6,629 nucleotides of DNA from Marinagarivorans sp. UBA5868. Lineage in GTDB: Bacteria; Pseudomonadota; Gammaproteobacteria; Pseudomonadales; Cellvibrionaceae. A program made the translations under genes and the position numbers. Shown here one piece after another: positions 1-5,580 of this stretch. The stretch lies in contig DJFQ01000079.1 of the NCBI GenBank assembly GCA_002432095.1, positions 10,495 through 17,123 of the forward strand, written 5' to 3'. Each line of letters starts with the position of its first letter. Within the stretch, counting starts at the first letter, position 1. The notes below the pieces were generated by a model. That model did not search any database and was not told the origin of the DNA. It worked only from the letters and a program-made list of their open reading frames with translations.

Positions 1-318
1 GGCGTCCAGCATAATGCCCTGCCCGGTGAACTCGCTGCCGAGCCAGTAGCCTACCGTGGCTTTTTTTTCCGCTAGGTCGAGGCAGTAGAATCCCACGCCG
101 CCGCAGATTTGATGATCCACCGTGACAACGAATTGCGGTCCGCGCTCCGCATTGAGTCTGGCAATGAACGCCGCTGTGTCCTGGGGCGAATGAATACGCT
201 TGAGCCAGGGTAGCCACGGGTATAGATGACGGCGGCTGTCATGGATTAAGTGAAACAACGGTTCGGCATGAACGGATTGCAAAGGATCCAGCCAGCCCTT
301 CTGAGTGAAAATGCGCAT
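1..318 (-). CDS. GNAT-family N-acetyltransferase, RimJ/RimL-like (partial, C-terminus outside window)
   Basis: This is the first 106 codons of a minus-strand gene that leaves the window at base 1. By family, it would transfer an acetyl group from acetyl-CoA to an amino group, often the N-terminus of a protein; the real substrate cannot be told. The segment HAEPLFHLIHDSRRHLYPWLPW (residues 17-38, quoted in part as HAEPLFHLI and LYPWLPW) is the typical RimL-like opening helix region. Residues 72-80 (CGGVGFYCL) and 90-103 (GYWLGSEFTGQGIM) match the central strand and the acetyl-CoA pyrophosphate-binding loop. The ATG at 318 is the only reasonable start because an in-frame TGA lies at 324-322; no good Shine-Dalgarno is visible. 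The gene is divergent from the riboswitch-led genes. Family is confident, specificity is not. Confidence 0.85.
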   Translation of the reverse strand, partial: MRIFTQKGWLDPLQSVHAEPLFHLIHDSRRHLYPWLPWLKRIHSPQDTAAFIARLNAERGPQFVVTVDHQICGGVGFYCLDLAEKKATVGYWLGSEFTGQGIMLDA

Positions 319-354
319 AGGTCATACAAAGTCGATTGCGTCTTGGGTGGCAAG

Positions 355-360
355 TTTATA
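355..360 (-). promoter_or_regulatory. Candidate extended -10 promoter for the GNAT gene
   Basis: On the minus strand the sequence TGGTATAAA gives an extended -10 (TGn plus TATAAA). It sits about 37 bases upstream of the ATG at 318, which would give a short leader of about 30 bases. No good -35 hexamer is visible, as is common for extended -10 promoters. This is inferred from sequence only. Confidence 0.4.
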
Positions 361-550
361 CCAAGCCGCGGTCATCAATATGACGCCGCAGCGGTTTGCG
401 GTGTCAGTGGTAAATGACAAGCCTCCGTTTGTCTCACGCTGGTTTGAGCATAGCTGCAAAAGTGCAAGGTGTTGCCTGCGCAAACTCCTGTTTCCATAAC
501 GGGTTGATCAGTCTGGGATTTTCTTGTGCTGATTCGGTCTAACCATTGTG

Positions 551-579
551 TTGACCCATCATCTTCAGAAAACCAAAAT
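551..579 (+). promoter_or_regulatory. Candidate sigma70 promoter for the riboswitch transcript
   Basis: TTGACC (551-556, five of six to TTGACA) is separated by 17 bases from CAAAAT (574-579, four of six to TATAAT). The predicted transcription start, near 586, lies shortly before the riboswitch aptamer, which fits a leader RNA. The match is moderate and unproven. Confidence 0.4.
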
Positions 580-615
580 AGAGAGCGTACTCCTGTGGCA
601 TCACATGCTGTTGTC

Positions 616-711
616 ACAGCCGCGAAACGGCAAACCCGTGGTAACACGGGGACGCAAAACCAGTGCCCGGATGACATTAACCGGGTCGAACGGTTACCGA
701 ACGGGTCGAGC
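616..711 (+). promoter_or_regulatory. Cyclic di-GMP class I (GEMM-I) riboswitch aptamer
   Basis: The conserved GEMM-I core can be read directly. CGGCAAA (628-634) is followed by a perfect 6-bp hairpin, CCCGTG/CACGGG (635-640 with 645-650), capped by the GNRA tetraloop GTAA. Next come GGACGCAAAACC (650-661), a second stem CCCGG/CCGGG (666-670 with 681-685), and the 3' core CGGTTACCG (691-699). By alignment to the Vibrio Vc2 aptamer, the guanine-recognising G20 would be G629 and C92 would be C697. The ACGCAAA segment and a G at position 20 favour c-di-GMP over the cGAMP-selective GEMM-Ib variant. Odd points: AAAACC replaces the usual AAAGCC, the second stem is short and lacks an obvious 11-nt tetraloop receptor, and the closing P1 helix is weak (only CCG 620-622 with CGG 702-704 found). 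It lies in the leader of the 790-1278 gene on the same strand. The boundaries are approximate. Confidence 0.85.
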
Positions 712-719
712 CAGATTAC

Positions 720-757
720 CATCTCTGCGATATCACTATCCCGAGATGTTGTTTTTT
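720..757 (+). terminator. Terminator-like hairpin, candidate riboswitch expression platform
   Basis: CATCTC (720-725) pairs with GAGATG (743-748) and is followed at once by TTGTTTTTT (749-757), the layout of a Rho-independent terminator. The stem is only 6 bp and the loop 17 bases, so it is a modest terminator. It lies between the c-di-GMP aptamer and the ATG at 790, where a transcription-control platform would sit. The upstream AGAT at 713-716 can pair with ATCT at 721-724 and would exclude this stem, giving a possible antiterminator. Confidence 0.55.
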
Positions 758-789
758 GTCCGACACCGATGTTCATGTAGATAGGTGAA

Positions 790-1278
790 ATGGTGTCCCA
801 AGCACATTCTGGCGACCTGGGAGCAGTGTCGACAATACAACCCAAGAGGGAATTGGGGAAAATCATTCTGATTAGCATCAGCGGCTTGGTTTTTACGGCG
901 CTCATTCTCTTCTATCTTAGCTACAGTCATCATCGTCAGACGGCGGAAAAGCTGCTGATCGATCCCGCCCGCGACTACTCGCGCGCGCCTTTTAATATGG
1001 TGGATGCCACCGAGTATTGCCAGCATAAAACCCAGCGCCGCTATGGCGACAGCCTTGCGTTGAGCTACGTCGATAACCACTCTTCACGCATTGATGTTAA
1101 AACCGGACTTTATAAAGTTTTTATGTTCGCCCGCGTAGGGGACCTGCGCGATTACGAAGAAGAGGCGATTCATTGTTTTATCGACCCGGAGCGCCGGGTG
1201 TTGACCCACTATCGCACCATCAATCTGCAAAAAGCGTCTTTAATGTCGAAAGCATCGAAGTTTTTTGAGCGCTTCTAG
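790..1278 (+). CDS. Uncharacterised single-pass membrane protein under riboswitch control
   Basis: A 162-residue protein that I do not recognise. Residues 1-22 are a short polar N-terminus. Residues 24-45 form one hydrophobic segment (IILISISGLVFTALILFYL), followed by a C-terminal domain of about 115 residues that probably lies in the periplasm. That domain has exactly two cysteines, C77 (ATEYCQH) and C129 (AIHCFID), which could form a disulphide. Its many aromatic and charged residues suggest a compact folded domain. The start is supported by AGGTGA at 783-788, well placed for the ATG at 790; a GTG directly follows as an alternative. The gene comes directly after the c-di-GMP riboswitch and terminator-like hairpin, so its expression is likely set by c-di-GMP. 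The gene is well supported. A role in surface attachment, secretion or pili would be a guess from the riboswitch context only. Confidence 0.8.
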   Translation: MVSQAHSGDLGAVSTIQPKRELGKIILISISGLVFTALILFYLSYSHHRQTAEKLLIDPARDYSRAPFNMVDATEYCQHKTQRRYGDSLALSYVDNHSSRIDVKTGLYKVFMFARVGDLRDYEEEAIHCFIDPERRVLTHYRTINLQKASLMSKASKFFERF

Positions 1279-1280
1279 GT

Positions 1281-1307
1281 TTGACAGGCGACGGCCATTT
1301 TTATAAC
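1281..1307 (+). promoter_or_regulatory. Candidate promoter for the 1376-1834 gene
   Basis: A perfect -35 hexamer TTGACA (1281-1286) directly follows the stop of the preceding gene. A -10-like TATAAC (1302-1307) follows after only 15 bases, shorter than the usual 16-18. Both hexamers are good, the spacing is not. If active, it would let the second gene be transcribed without passing the riboswitch. Confidence 0.4.
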
Positions 1308-1375
1308 AACAGGCTCTACGGCATACCCTTCGAGCCGCACCTATACTCAGGGAAACCGGGTAACAGGCGGATATT

Positions 1376-1834
1376 ATGAAGTGGCTGTTAGTGCTGACGG
1401 GGCTCTTGTCGGTGGCAGTTGCCAGCGCTGACAGTGGAAGGGTGTACCTTCTGAGCAAGCGTCAGATCCTCAATTCCAATCTCACCACCGTTGTGTTCTT
1501 TTACGACCGTTCGGTTACCTCCATTGCCGACTGCGAGCGGGAAATCCAGCGCGGCGTGCGCGGTCAGTGGCGCTATTACACCCATAAATTTCCCGCTCCT
1601 AAAGGGTATTTGGAAAAGCTCGATTACTACTGCATTCAAACCGCGGCCGTTATCGATCCATGGTATGACAAGGCGACCTACGACTTTGTCTATCAGATTG
1701 ATATTCGTAATCCTGTCAGCCGGATCAAACGCATGGAGCACTATGCGGAGTGTCTGCGCGATCTCCGCGAACACGTGCGCGACGAAACCCGTCACTTCTT
1801 TTGTGCCAAGGTCAGCCAGGGCGTGCATTTCTAA
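1376..1834 (+). CDS. Uncharacterised secreted protein with four cysteines
   Basis: A 152-residue protein that I do not recognise. It begins with a classical signal peptide: MK, a hydrophobic core (WLLVLTGLLSVAVA), and a signal peptidase I site near residue 18 (ASA followed by DSG). There is no lipobox cysteine, so it should be a soluble periplasmic or secreted protein of about 134 residues. The mature part has four cysteines (C53, C86, C126, C143), enough for two disulphides. It is rich in tyrosine, arginine and other charged residues. AGGCGGA at 1365-1371 is a good Shine-Dalgarno for the ATG at 1376. It lies 97 bases after the membrane protein gene on the same strand and may share the riboswitch transcript or use a promoter in the gap. 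Another open frame overlaps it at 1491-1973, but this one has the signal peptide and ribosome site. Confidence 0.8.
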   Translation: MKWLLVLTGLLSVAVASADSGRVYLLSKRQILNSNLTTVVFFYDRSVTSIADCEREIQRGVRGQWRYYTHKFPAPKGYLEKLDYYCIQTAAVIDPWYDKATYDFVYQIDIRNPVSRIKRMEHYAECLRDLREHVRDETRHFFCAKVSQGVHF

Positions 1835-1983
1835 GTGCAGTGGCGGCGAATCCTCTTGGAATTACCCGGCTACCGGTGAAAACTGTGCTCTACGCCCGTT
1901 TTTGGGGTTTTGTGGCACCGGAATTCGTGGGAGTCTCGTCTTTTTCCACATCGCCCGGTCGCCGGAGCGTTGAGAGTGCATTT

Positions 1984-2037
1984 ATGATCCCTGCAATTAT
2001 CGCCTCACTGCCCGAGCTTCCTCGTTATGTTCAATGA
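1984..2037 (+). CDS. Possible 17-residue leader ORF coupled to the hydrolase
   Basis: ATG at 1984 opens a short frame encoding MIPAIIASLPELPRYVQ, ending in TGA at 2035-2037. The stop lies 6 bases inside the hydrolase gene, whose ATG at 2027 has no Shine-Dalgarno of its own. A weak GAGAG (1972-1976) precedes the short frame. Ribosomes ending here could restart on the hydrolase. It may equally be chance; no conservation could be tested. Confidence 0.2.
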   Translation: MIPAIIASLPELPRYVQ

Positions 2038-3040
2038 ACATCTGTGCACTGAATTGCGACGTCATTTGCCGGATTTCGCACTGGATATGCCCTGTAACCC
2101 AGCGGGTTCGACGCTCACGGATGCGGCACAGGTTTATCTGGAGTTCTACGGGTTTCTAGAAGTGCTAAAGGACTCGGAAGTTGACTACTTCTGGGGTTAT
2201 CGGACCTGTCCATGTAGAGGTAAATCCCTACGAATTGCCACTCATTACTGGCGACTGCCGGAGGCGCGGGGCACCGTGTTTGTCGTGCATGGGTTGTTTG
2301 ATCATGTCGGACTGTTTCAGGACCTAGTGGCCTATCTGCTGGCGCAGCAATATTCCGTCGTTGCCATTGACCTGCCCGGCCATGGCTTGAGTGACGGTGA
2401 GGCCACGGTCATTACGTCATTTTTTGATTATGCGGTGGTGTTGGAGGACAGCTACAAGTTCTTTCGCTGGCAGCTGCCCGAGGGACCGGTATACGGCATC
2501 GGCCAGAGCACGGGCGCTGCGGTGCTGATGGCATTTTGCTTTAGCAGCAGCGCAGCGGATGAGCCGCAGCCATTCAACCGGTTAGTGTTTCTCGCACCGC
2601 TGATGCGCCCGCGGCAGTGGTACTGGGGACGTCTGGCCTATCGCTGGGTCGGTGGATGGATGCGGCGGTTGCGGAGGGATTTTTCCTTTCCTAACTCCCA
2701 CGACGCGGAGTTTCACAGCTTTTTACGATATTACGATCCGCTGCAAGCCAAGTGGCTGTCGATTGATTGGGTGGGGGCGCTGAACGAGTGGGTAGACGGT
2801 TTTGCAGCTCAGCCAAAGATCGACTCGCCGCTGCTGATCATTCAAGGCACTGCGGATCGGGTGGTGGATTGGCGCCACAATGTGCCGGCCATTCAAGGCC
2901 GTTTTCCTAATAATCAGGTCAACTACATCGAAGGCGCCATGCATCATCTGGCCAATGAGGCAGATGCATGGCGCAAAGCGGTATTCACGGGTATCGGCCA
3001 GTTTCTAAGGCAGCGCGGCGGGCAACGCGAAGACGTTTAA
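2027..3040 (+). CDS. Alpha/beta hydrolase, monoacylglycerol lipase / lysophospholipase-like (Hydrolase_4 type)
   Basis: A 337-residue serine hydrolase, most like bacterial monoacylglycerol lipases and PldB-type lysophospholipases; it would cleave an ester bond in a lipid or similar small ester. The oxyanion region is VVHGLFDHVG (residues 86-95), followed by the strand and turn IDLPGHGLSDG (114-124). The nucleophile elbow GQSTG (159-163) gives Ser161. Asp277 in QGTADRVVD and His306 in EGAMHHL complete the triad. About 80 residues come before the hydrolase core, longer than the minimal fold. There is no signal peptide, so it is probably cytoplasmic or membrane-peripheral. The only usable in-frame start is the ATG at 2027, as a TGA lies upstream at 1985-1987, yet no ribosome binding site is seen. 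It ends exactly against the thioesterase gene on the other strand. The substrate cannot be told. Confidence 0.9.
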   Translation: MFNEHLCTELRRHLPDFALDMPCNPAGSTLTDAAQVYLEFYGFLEVLKDSEVDYFWGYRTCPCRGKSLRIATHYWRLPEARGTVFVVHGLFDHVGLFQDLVAYLLAQQYSVVAIDLPGHGLSDGEATVITSFFDYAVVLEDSYKFFRWQLPEGPVYGIGQSTGAAVLMAFCFSSSAADEPQPFNRLVFLAPLMRPRQWYWGRLAYRWVGGWMRRLRRDFSFPNSHDAEFHSFLRYYDPLQAKWLSIDWVGALNEWVDGFAAQPKIDSPLLIIQGTADRVVDWRHNVPAIQGRFPNNQVNYIEGAMHHLANEADAWRKAVFTGIGQFLRQRGGQREDV

Positions 3041-3457
3041 TCAGGACGCGGAATTGTCCAGGCGAGGCAAAAGCGCAGCAAGCTCTTCGGGAAAAAACGG
3101 TCTTCCGCGCTCATTCACCGCCGCCCATTGCACTTTGCCGTTGAGGATCAGCCGGTCGTCACTGCGGTAAATGTCTTGAATGAATTCGCCGCGAATTTTA
3201 CCGACCCGACCTATATTCAAGCCCACCCAAAAGTGGTCGCCACTGCGCAGCGGCCAGCGATAATCCAGTTCGATCCGCGTCACCACCAGATTGATTCCTT
3301 TGCGCGCCAGTTCGGCGAAGTCCAATTGGTGGCTCAGCAGATATTCATGGCGCGTATGCTCCAGATAATTCTGATAGACGCTGTTGTTGACGATGCCCTG
3401 GAGATCGCATTCGTAATCGCGCACCTTGAAGTCCAGGCGAAAGGCATAGTCCATCAT
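3041..3457 (-). CDS. Acyl-CoA thioesterase, YbgC/FadM-type hotdog (4HBT) protein
   Basis: A 138-residue single hotdog-fold protein, the usual length for this family, which hydrolyses acyl-CoA thioesters in the cytoplasm. The signature is at the N-terminus: VRDYECDLQGIVNNSVYQNYLE (residues 12-33, key residues Asp18, Gly21, Asn24/Asn25, Tyr28, Tyr31, Glu33). It corresponds to the family's D-x-x-G-x-V-x-[HN]-x-x-Y pattern, with Asp18 the likely catalytic residue. The later part (TRIELDYRWPLRSGD, 60-74) is the typical central strand region. Its ATG shares a base with the serA stop (TGATG), so it is translated from the serA message by coupling; a second ATG follows at once. The acyl chain specificity is unknown, and a link to serine synthesis is not evident. 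Confidence 0.9.
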   Translation of the reverse strand: MMDYAFRLDFKVRDYECDLQGIVNNSVYQNYLEHTRHEYLLSHQLDFAELARKGINLVVTRIELDYRWPLRSGDHFWVGLNIGRVGKIRGEFIQDIYRSDDRLILNGKVQWAAVNERGRPFFPEELAALLPRLDNSAS

Positions 3458-4689
3458 CAGAACAGCACGCGGCAGCGAATTGTTGCGGGAATGGCTTTTA
3501 ATTGCTCCAGTGCCAGTTCGCTATAACCTGAATCCAAGTCGATCACCACATAGCCAACTTTGTCTCTGGTCTGCAAATACTGGCCAGCGATATTGATGTT
3601 GTTGTCGGAAAATATCTGGTTGATAGCCATCAGCACGCCCGGCACGTTCTGATGCACGTGCAAAAGACGGTGAACATTCTTGTGGGTGGGCAGGGCAACT
3701 TCGGGGAAGTTGACCGAGCCGATGGTGGTGCCGTTGTCCGAATATTTGATGAACTTGTCCGCCACCTCGACGCCGATGTTTTCCTGCGCCTCCATGGTAG
3801 AGCCACCGATATGGGGTGTGAGGATGGTGTTGTCGAATTCGCGCAAGGGACTGACGAATTCCTCATCATTGGCTTTGGGCTCCACTGGGAACACATCGAT
3901 CGCCGCGCCCGCCAAATGCTTATCGCCAAGCGCACGCGCCAGTGCATCTATATCCACCACTGTGCCACGTGATGCGTTGATCAGAATGGCACCAGGTTTC
4001 ATCGCCCGAATTTCTTTCTCACCCATCATGTCTTTGGTGGAGGCCAGCTCGGGTACGTGCAAACTGACGATGTCCGCTTGTTTGAGTAATTCTTCCAGCG
4101 AGCCGCAGGGGCTGGCGTTGCCCATGGGTAACTTGCTGATTACGTCGTGGAAGATCACCCGCATGCCCAGACTTTCCGCGAGCACACTGACCTGGCTGCC
4201 GATTGCGCCGTAACCCACCAGCCCTAGCGTTTTGCCGCGAATCTCAAAGGACCCCGTTGCAGATTTAATCCATTCGCCGCGATGACACGCCGCATTTTTC
4301 GCCGGGATGTCACGCAATAGCAAAATTGCCTCGGCGACCACCAGCTCTGCCACGCTACGGGTATTGGAATAGGGCGCGTTGAACACCACCACGCCATGTT
4401 CCTGAGCTGATTTCAGATCCACCTGATTGGTGCCGATACAGAAACAACCTACCGCGATGAGTTTGGGCGCATTGGCGAAAACCCGGGCCGTGAGTTGGGT
4501 GCGGGAGCGGATGCCGACAAAATGGGCATCCTTGATGCGGTCGATGAGTTCATCTTCCGCCAACGCGGTTTTCAGATAATCAATATTGGTATAGCCGGCG
4601 GCATTGAGGCTGGCGACGGCGGAGGGGTGCACACCCTCCAGCAATACAAATTTGATCTTGTCTTTGTCCAGGGAGATTTTCGCGGTCAT
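3457..4689 (-). CDS. serA: D-3-phosphoglycerate dehydrogenase
   Basis: A complete 410-residue protein, the same length as E. coli SerA. It oxidises 3-phosphoglycerate to 3-phosphohydroxypyruvate with NAD, the first committed step of serine synthesis, in the cytoplasm. The N-terminal substrate domain begins with DKDKIKFVLLEGVH (8-21). The NAD-binding Rossmann motif is GYGAIG (159-164), with Asp182 after the second strand. The catalytic set is Arg241 (NASRGTVVD), Glu270 and His293 (TPHIGGST). The C-terminal ACT domain spans about 338-410. Its serine-binding residues are kept (His346 and Asn348 in HVHQN, Asn366 in NINIAGQ, corresponding to E. coli His344, Asn346 and Asn364), so feedback inhibition by L-serine is expected. 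The start fits the family N-terminus, but no Shine-Dalgarno precedes the ATG. It lies 77 bases after rpiA on the same strand. Confidence 0.98.
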   Translation of the reverse strand: MTAKISLDKDKIKFVLLEGVHPSAVASLNAAGYTNIDYLKTALAEDELIDRIKDAHFVGIRSRTQLTARVFANAPKLIAVGCFCIGTNQVDLKSAQEHGVVVFNAPYSNTRSVAELVVAEAILLLRDIPAKNAACHRGEWIKSATGSFEIRGKTLGLVGYGAIGSQVSVLAESLGMRVIFHDVISKLPMGNASPCGSLEELLKQADIVSLHVPELASTKDMMGEKEIRAMKPGAILINASRGTVVDIDALARALGDKHLAGAAIDVFPVEPKANDEEFVSPLREFDNTILTPHIGGSTMEAQENIGVEVADKFIKYSDNGTTIGSVNFPEVALPTHKNVHRLLHVHQNVPGVLMAINQIFSDNNINIAGQYLQTRDKVGYVVIDLDSGYSELALEQLKAIPATIRCRVLF

Positions 4690-4745
4690 GGAGAGTCGGC
4701 ACCGGATCAGAAGGGCGCGGATGCGCCGTCACAAAAGGGGCGGCG

Positions 4746-4751
4746 ATTTTA
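4746..4751 (-). promoter_or_regulatory. Candidate -10 element upstream of serA
   Basis: TAAAAT on the minus strand lies about 57-62 bases before the serA ATG, between rpiA and serA. A convincing -35 is not seen at 17 bases. A small hairpin, GGCGC/GCGCC (about 4713-4727), lies in the leader that would follow, without a T-tract, so it is not a terminator. No terminator after rpiA was found, so serA may also be read from the rpiA promoter. Confidence 0.3.
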
Positions 4752-4766
4752 GCATAAAGTGGTCAT

Positions 4767-5453
4767 TCACTGAGCTTTGTCGCTGCGTTGGCTGACTTGA
4801 ACGCCCCGATCGGTGCCCAGCAGCAATATATCCGCGCGCCGCGCCGCGAACAGTCCATTGGCGACTACCCCCACGATCTGGTTGATGCGCATTTCTAAAA
4901 CTTGGGGATCGGTAATCTTTAAATCGTGTACGTCTAGAATGTGGCAACCGTTATCAGTCACCACCCCGGCGCGATACACCGGACGTCCGCCCAGCTTTAC
5001 CAACTCCCGCGCCACATAATTGCGGGCGAGGGGAATGACTTCCACCGGCAGAGGAAATTGGCCGAGAACATTTACGCGTTTGCTTTGATCGGCGATGCAT
5101 ATGAATGTTTGCGCCACGGCGGCGACGATTTTTTCCTGGGTAAGAGCGGCGCCGCCGCCTTTAATCAATGCCAATTGCGGGTCGGCTTCATCGGCGCCAT
5201 CGACGTAAAAACCGATCTCCGTCACGTCGTTTAAATCGCGCACTTCTATGCCGTGAGCGCGCAGACGTTCGGCGGAGACGTTGGAGCTGGCGACGGCTGC
5301 GGCAAAGTGGTGCTTGTGGGCGGCCAACAGATCAATAAAAAAATTGGCGGTGGATCCGGTTCCTATTCCGAGTATCGACGCGTCATTGAGGTGCGGCAAA
5401 ACCCAGTCCAAAGCGGCCTGGGCCACAGCCTGTTTGAGTTGATTTTGATTCAT
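4767..5453 (-). CDS. rpiA: Ribose-5-phosphate isomerase A
   Basis: Interconverts ribose 5-phosphate and ribulose 5-phosphate in the non-oxidative pentose phosphate pathway. I chose the ATG at 5453 ([10 protein letters not shown]), giving 228 residues, close to the 219 of E. coli RpiA and aligned with its N-terminus. The open frame extends to an ATG at 5543, but those 30 extra residues are basic, unlike the family, and overlap the divergent promoter region. Motifs: phosphate-binding GTGSTA (31-36), YVDGADE (83-89) with Asp85 and Asp88, [11 protein letters not shown] (98-108) with Lys98 and the catalytic-base Glu107, and the conserved [11 protein letters not shown] and KLGGRP segments. No Shine-Dalgarno is visible at the chosen start. 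It heads the minus-strand run rpiA, serA, thioesterase. Confidence 0.97.
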   Translation of the reverse strand: MNQNQLKQAVAQAALDWVLPHLNDASILGIGTGSTANFFIDLLAAHKHHFAAAVASSNVSAERLRAHGIEVRDLNDVTEIGFYVDGADEADPQLALIKGGGAALTQEKIVAAVAQTFICIADQSKRVNVLGQFPLPVEVIPLARNYVARELVKLGGRPVYRAGVVTDNGCHILDVHDLKITDPQVLEMRINQIVGVVANGLFAARRADILLLGTDRGVQVSQRSDKAQ

Positions 5454-5484
5454 AAAAGTGCGCGGGCGGGAGTAAAAAGCCGGC

Positions 5485-5490
5485 ATTGTA
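5485..5490 (-). promoter_or_regulatory. Candidate -10 element for rpiA
   Basis: TACAAT on the minus strand lies 32 bases before the rpiA ATG at 5453, giving a leader of about 25 bases. The -35 position is GC-rich and a poor match, so an activator may be needed if this is real. Its position inside the longer open frame argues for the shorter RpiA start. Confidence 0.4.
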
Positions 5491-5514
5491 GCGGTTTTGC
5501 GTTTGCTGCGCGCC

Positions 5515-5543
5515 ATGACTTCCACGTGGCCTTCCTTTACCAT
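5515..5543 (+). promoter_or_regulatory. Candidate sigma70 promoter for ilvA
   Basis: ATGACT (5515-5520, four of six) and TACCAT (5538-5543, four of six) stand 17 bases apart, with a predicted start near 5550 and a leader of about 30 bases before the ilvA ATG at 5581. An 8-bp perfect palindrome, CCACGTGG (5522-5529), falls in the spacer and could be an operator. The evidence is modest. Confidence 0.35.
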
Positions 5544-5580
5544 GGCACGCCTTCGCTACAACTCAACCCCCGGTCTCACC

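Larger units (their letters stand above)
319..610. other. Non-coding spacer between GNAT gene and riboswitch
   Basis: About 290 bases without a convincing gene. Open frames on both strands here have no family resemblance, no good ribosome binding site and unnatural composition. A small hairpin (CCGCA/TGCGG, about 383-398) has no T-run after it and is not a terminator. The region probably carries the promoters for the two divergent units. Confidence 0.5.

Noticed and set aside
628..661. cGAMP-selective (GEMM-Ib) or other GEMM variant
   Set aside because: By eye alignment, the ligand-contact position is G (G629), and ACGCAAA matches the c-di-GMP type; cGAMP variants carry A there. Binding data could still change this.
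526..784. Two plus-strand open frames over the riboswitch region
   Set aside because: They cover a structured RNA element and have unnatural composition; the conserved RNA motifs explain the sequence better.
375..905. 176-residue open frame on the minus strand
   Set aside because: It runs through the riboswitch and into the 790-1278 gene, shows no family resemblance and has no ribosome site; it is a shadow frame.
1856..1884. Sigma70-like TTGGAA-N17-AAAACT before the hydrolase
   Set aside because: The -10 matches only three of six positions, too weak to list.
1913..1928. Sigma54-like promoter TGGCAC-N5-TTCG before the hydrolase
   Set aside because: The essential GC at -12 is missing (TTCG instead of TTGC).
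1491..1973. 160-residue plus-strand frame overlapping the secreted protein gene
   Set aside because: The 1376-1834 frame has a clear signal peptide, good Shine-Dalgarno and balanced cysteines; this one is the shifted frame.
4713..4727. GGCGC/GCGCC hairpin between rpiA and serA as a terminator
   Set aside because: The stem is only 5 bp and no T-tract follows on either strand.
5454..5543. 30-residue N-terminal extension of RpiA starting at 5543
   Set aside because: RpiA homologues begin at the [12 protein letters not shown] position, and the extension covers the likely promoter region and the divergent ilvA upstream sequence.
5542..5580. Upstream in-frame ATG for ilvA adding 13 residues
   Set aside because: The MPESYIKRIL start matches Pseudomonas-type IlvA, and the upstream ATG overlaps the likely -10. 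The sharing of the CCATGG palindrome by the longest forms of both divergent frames is probably chance.
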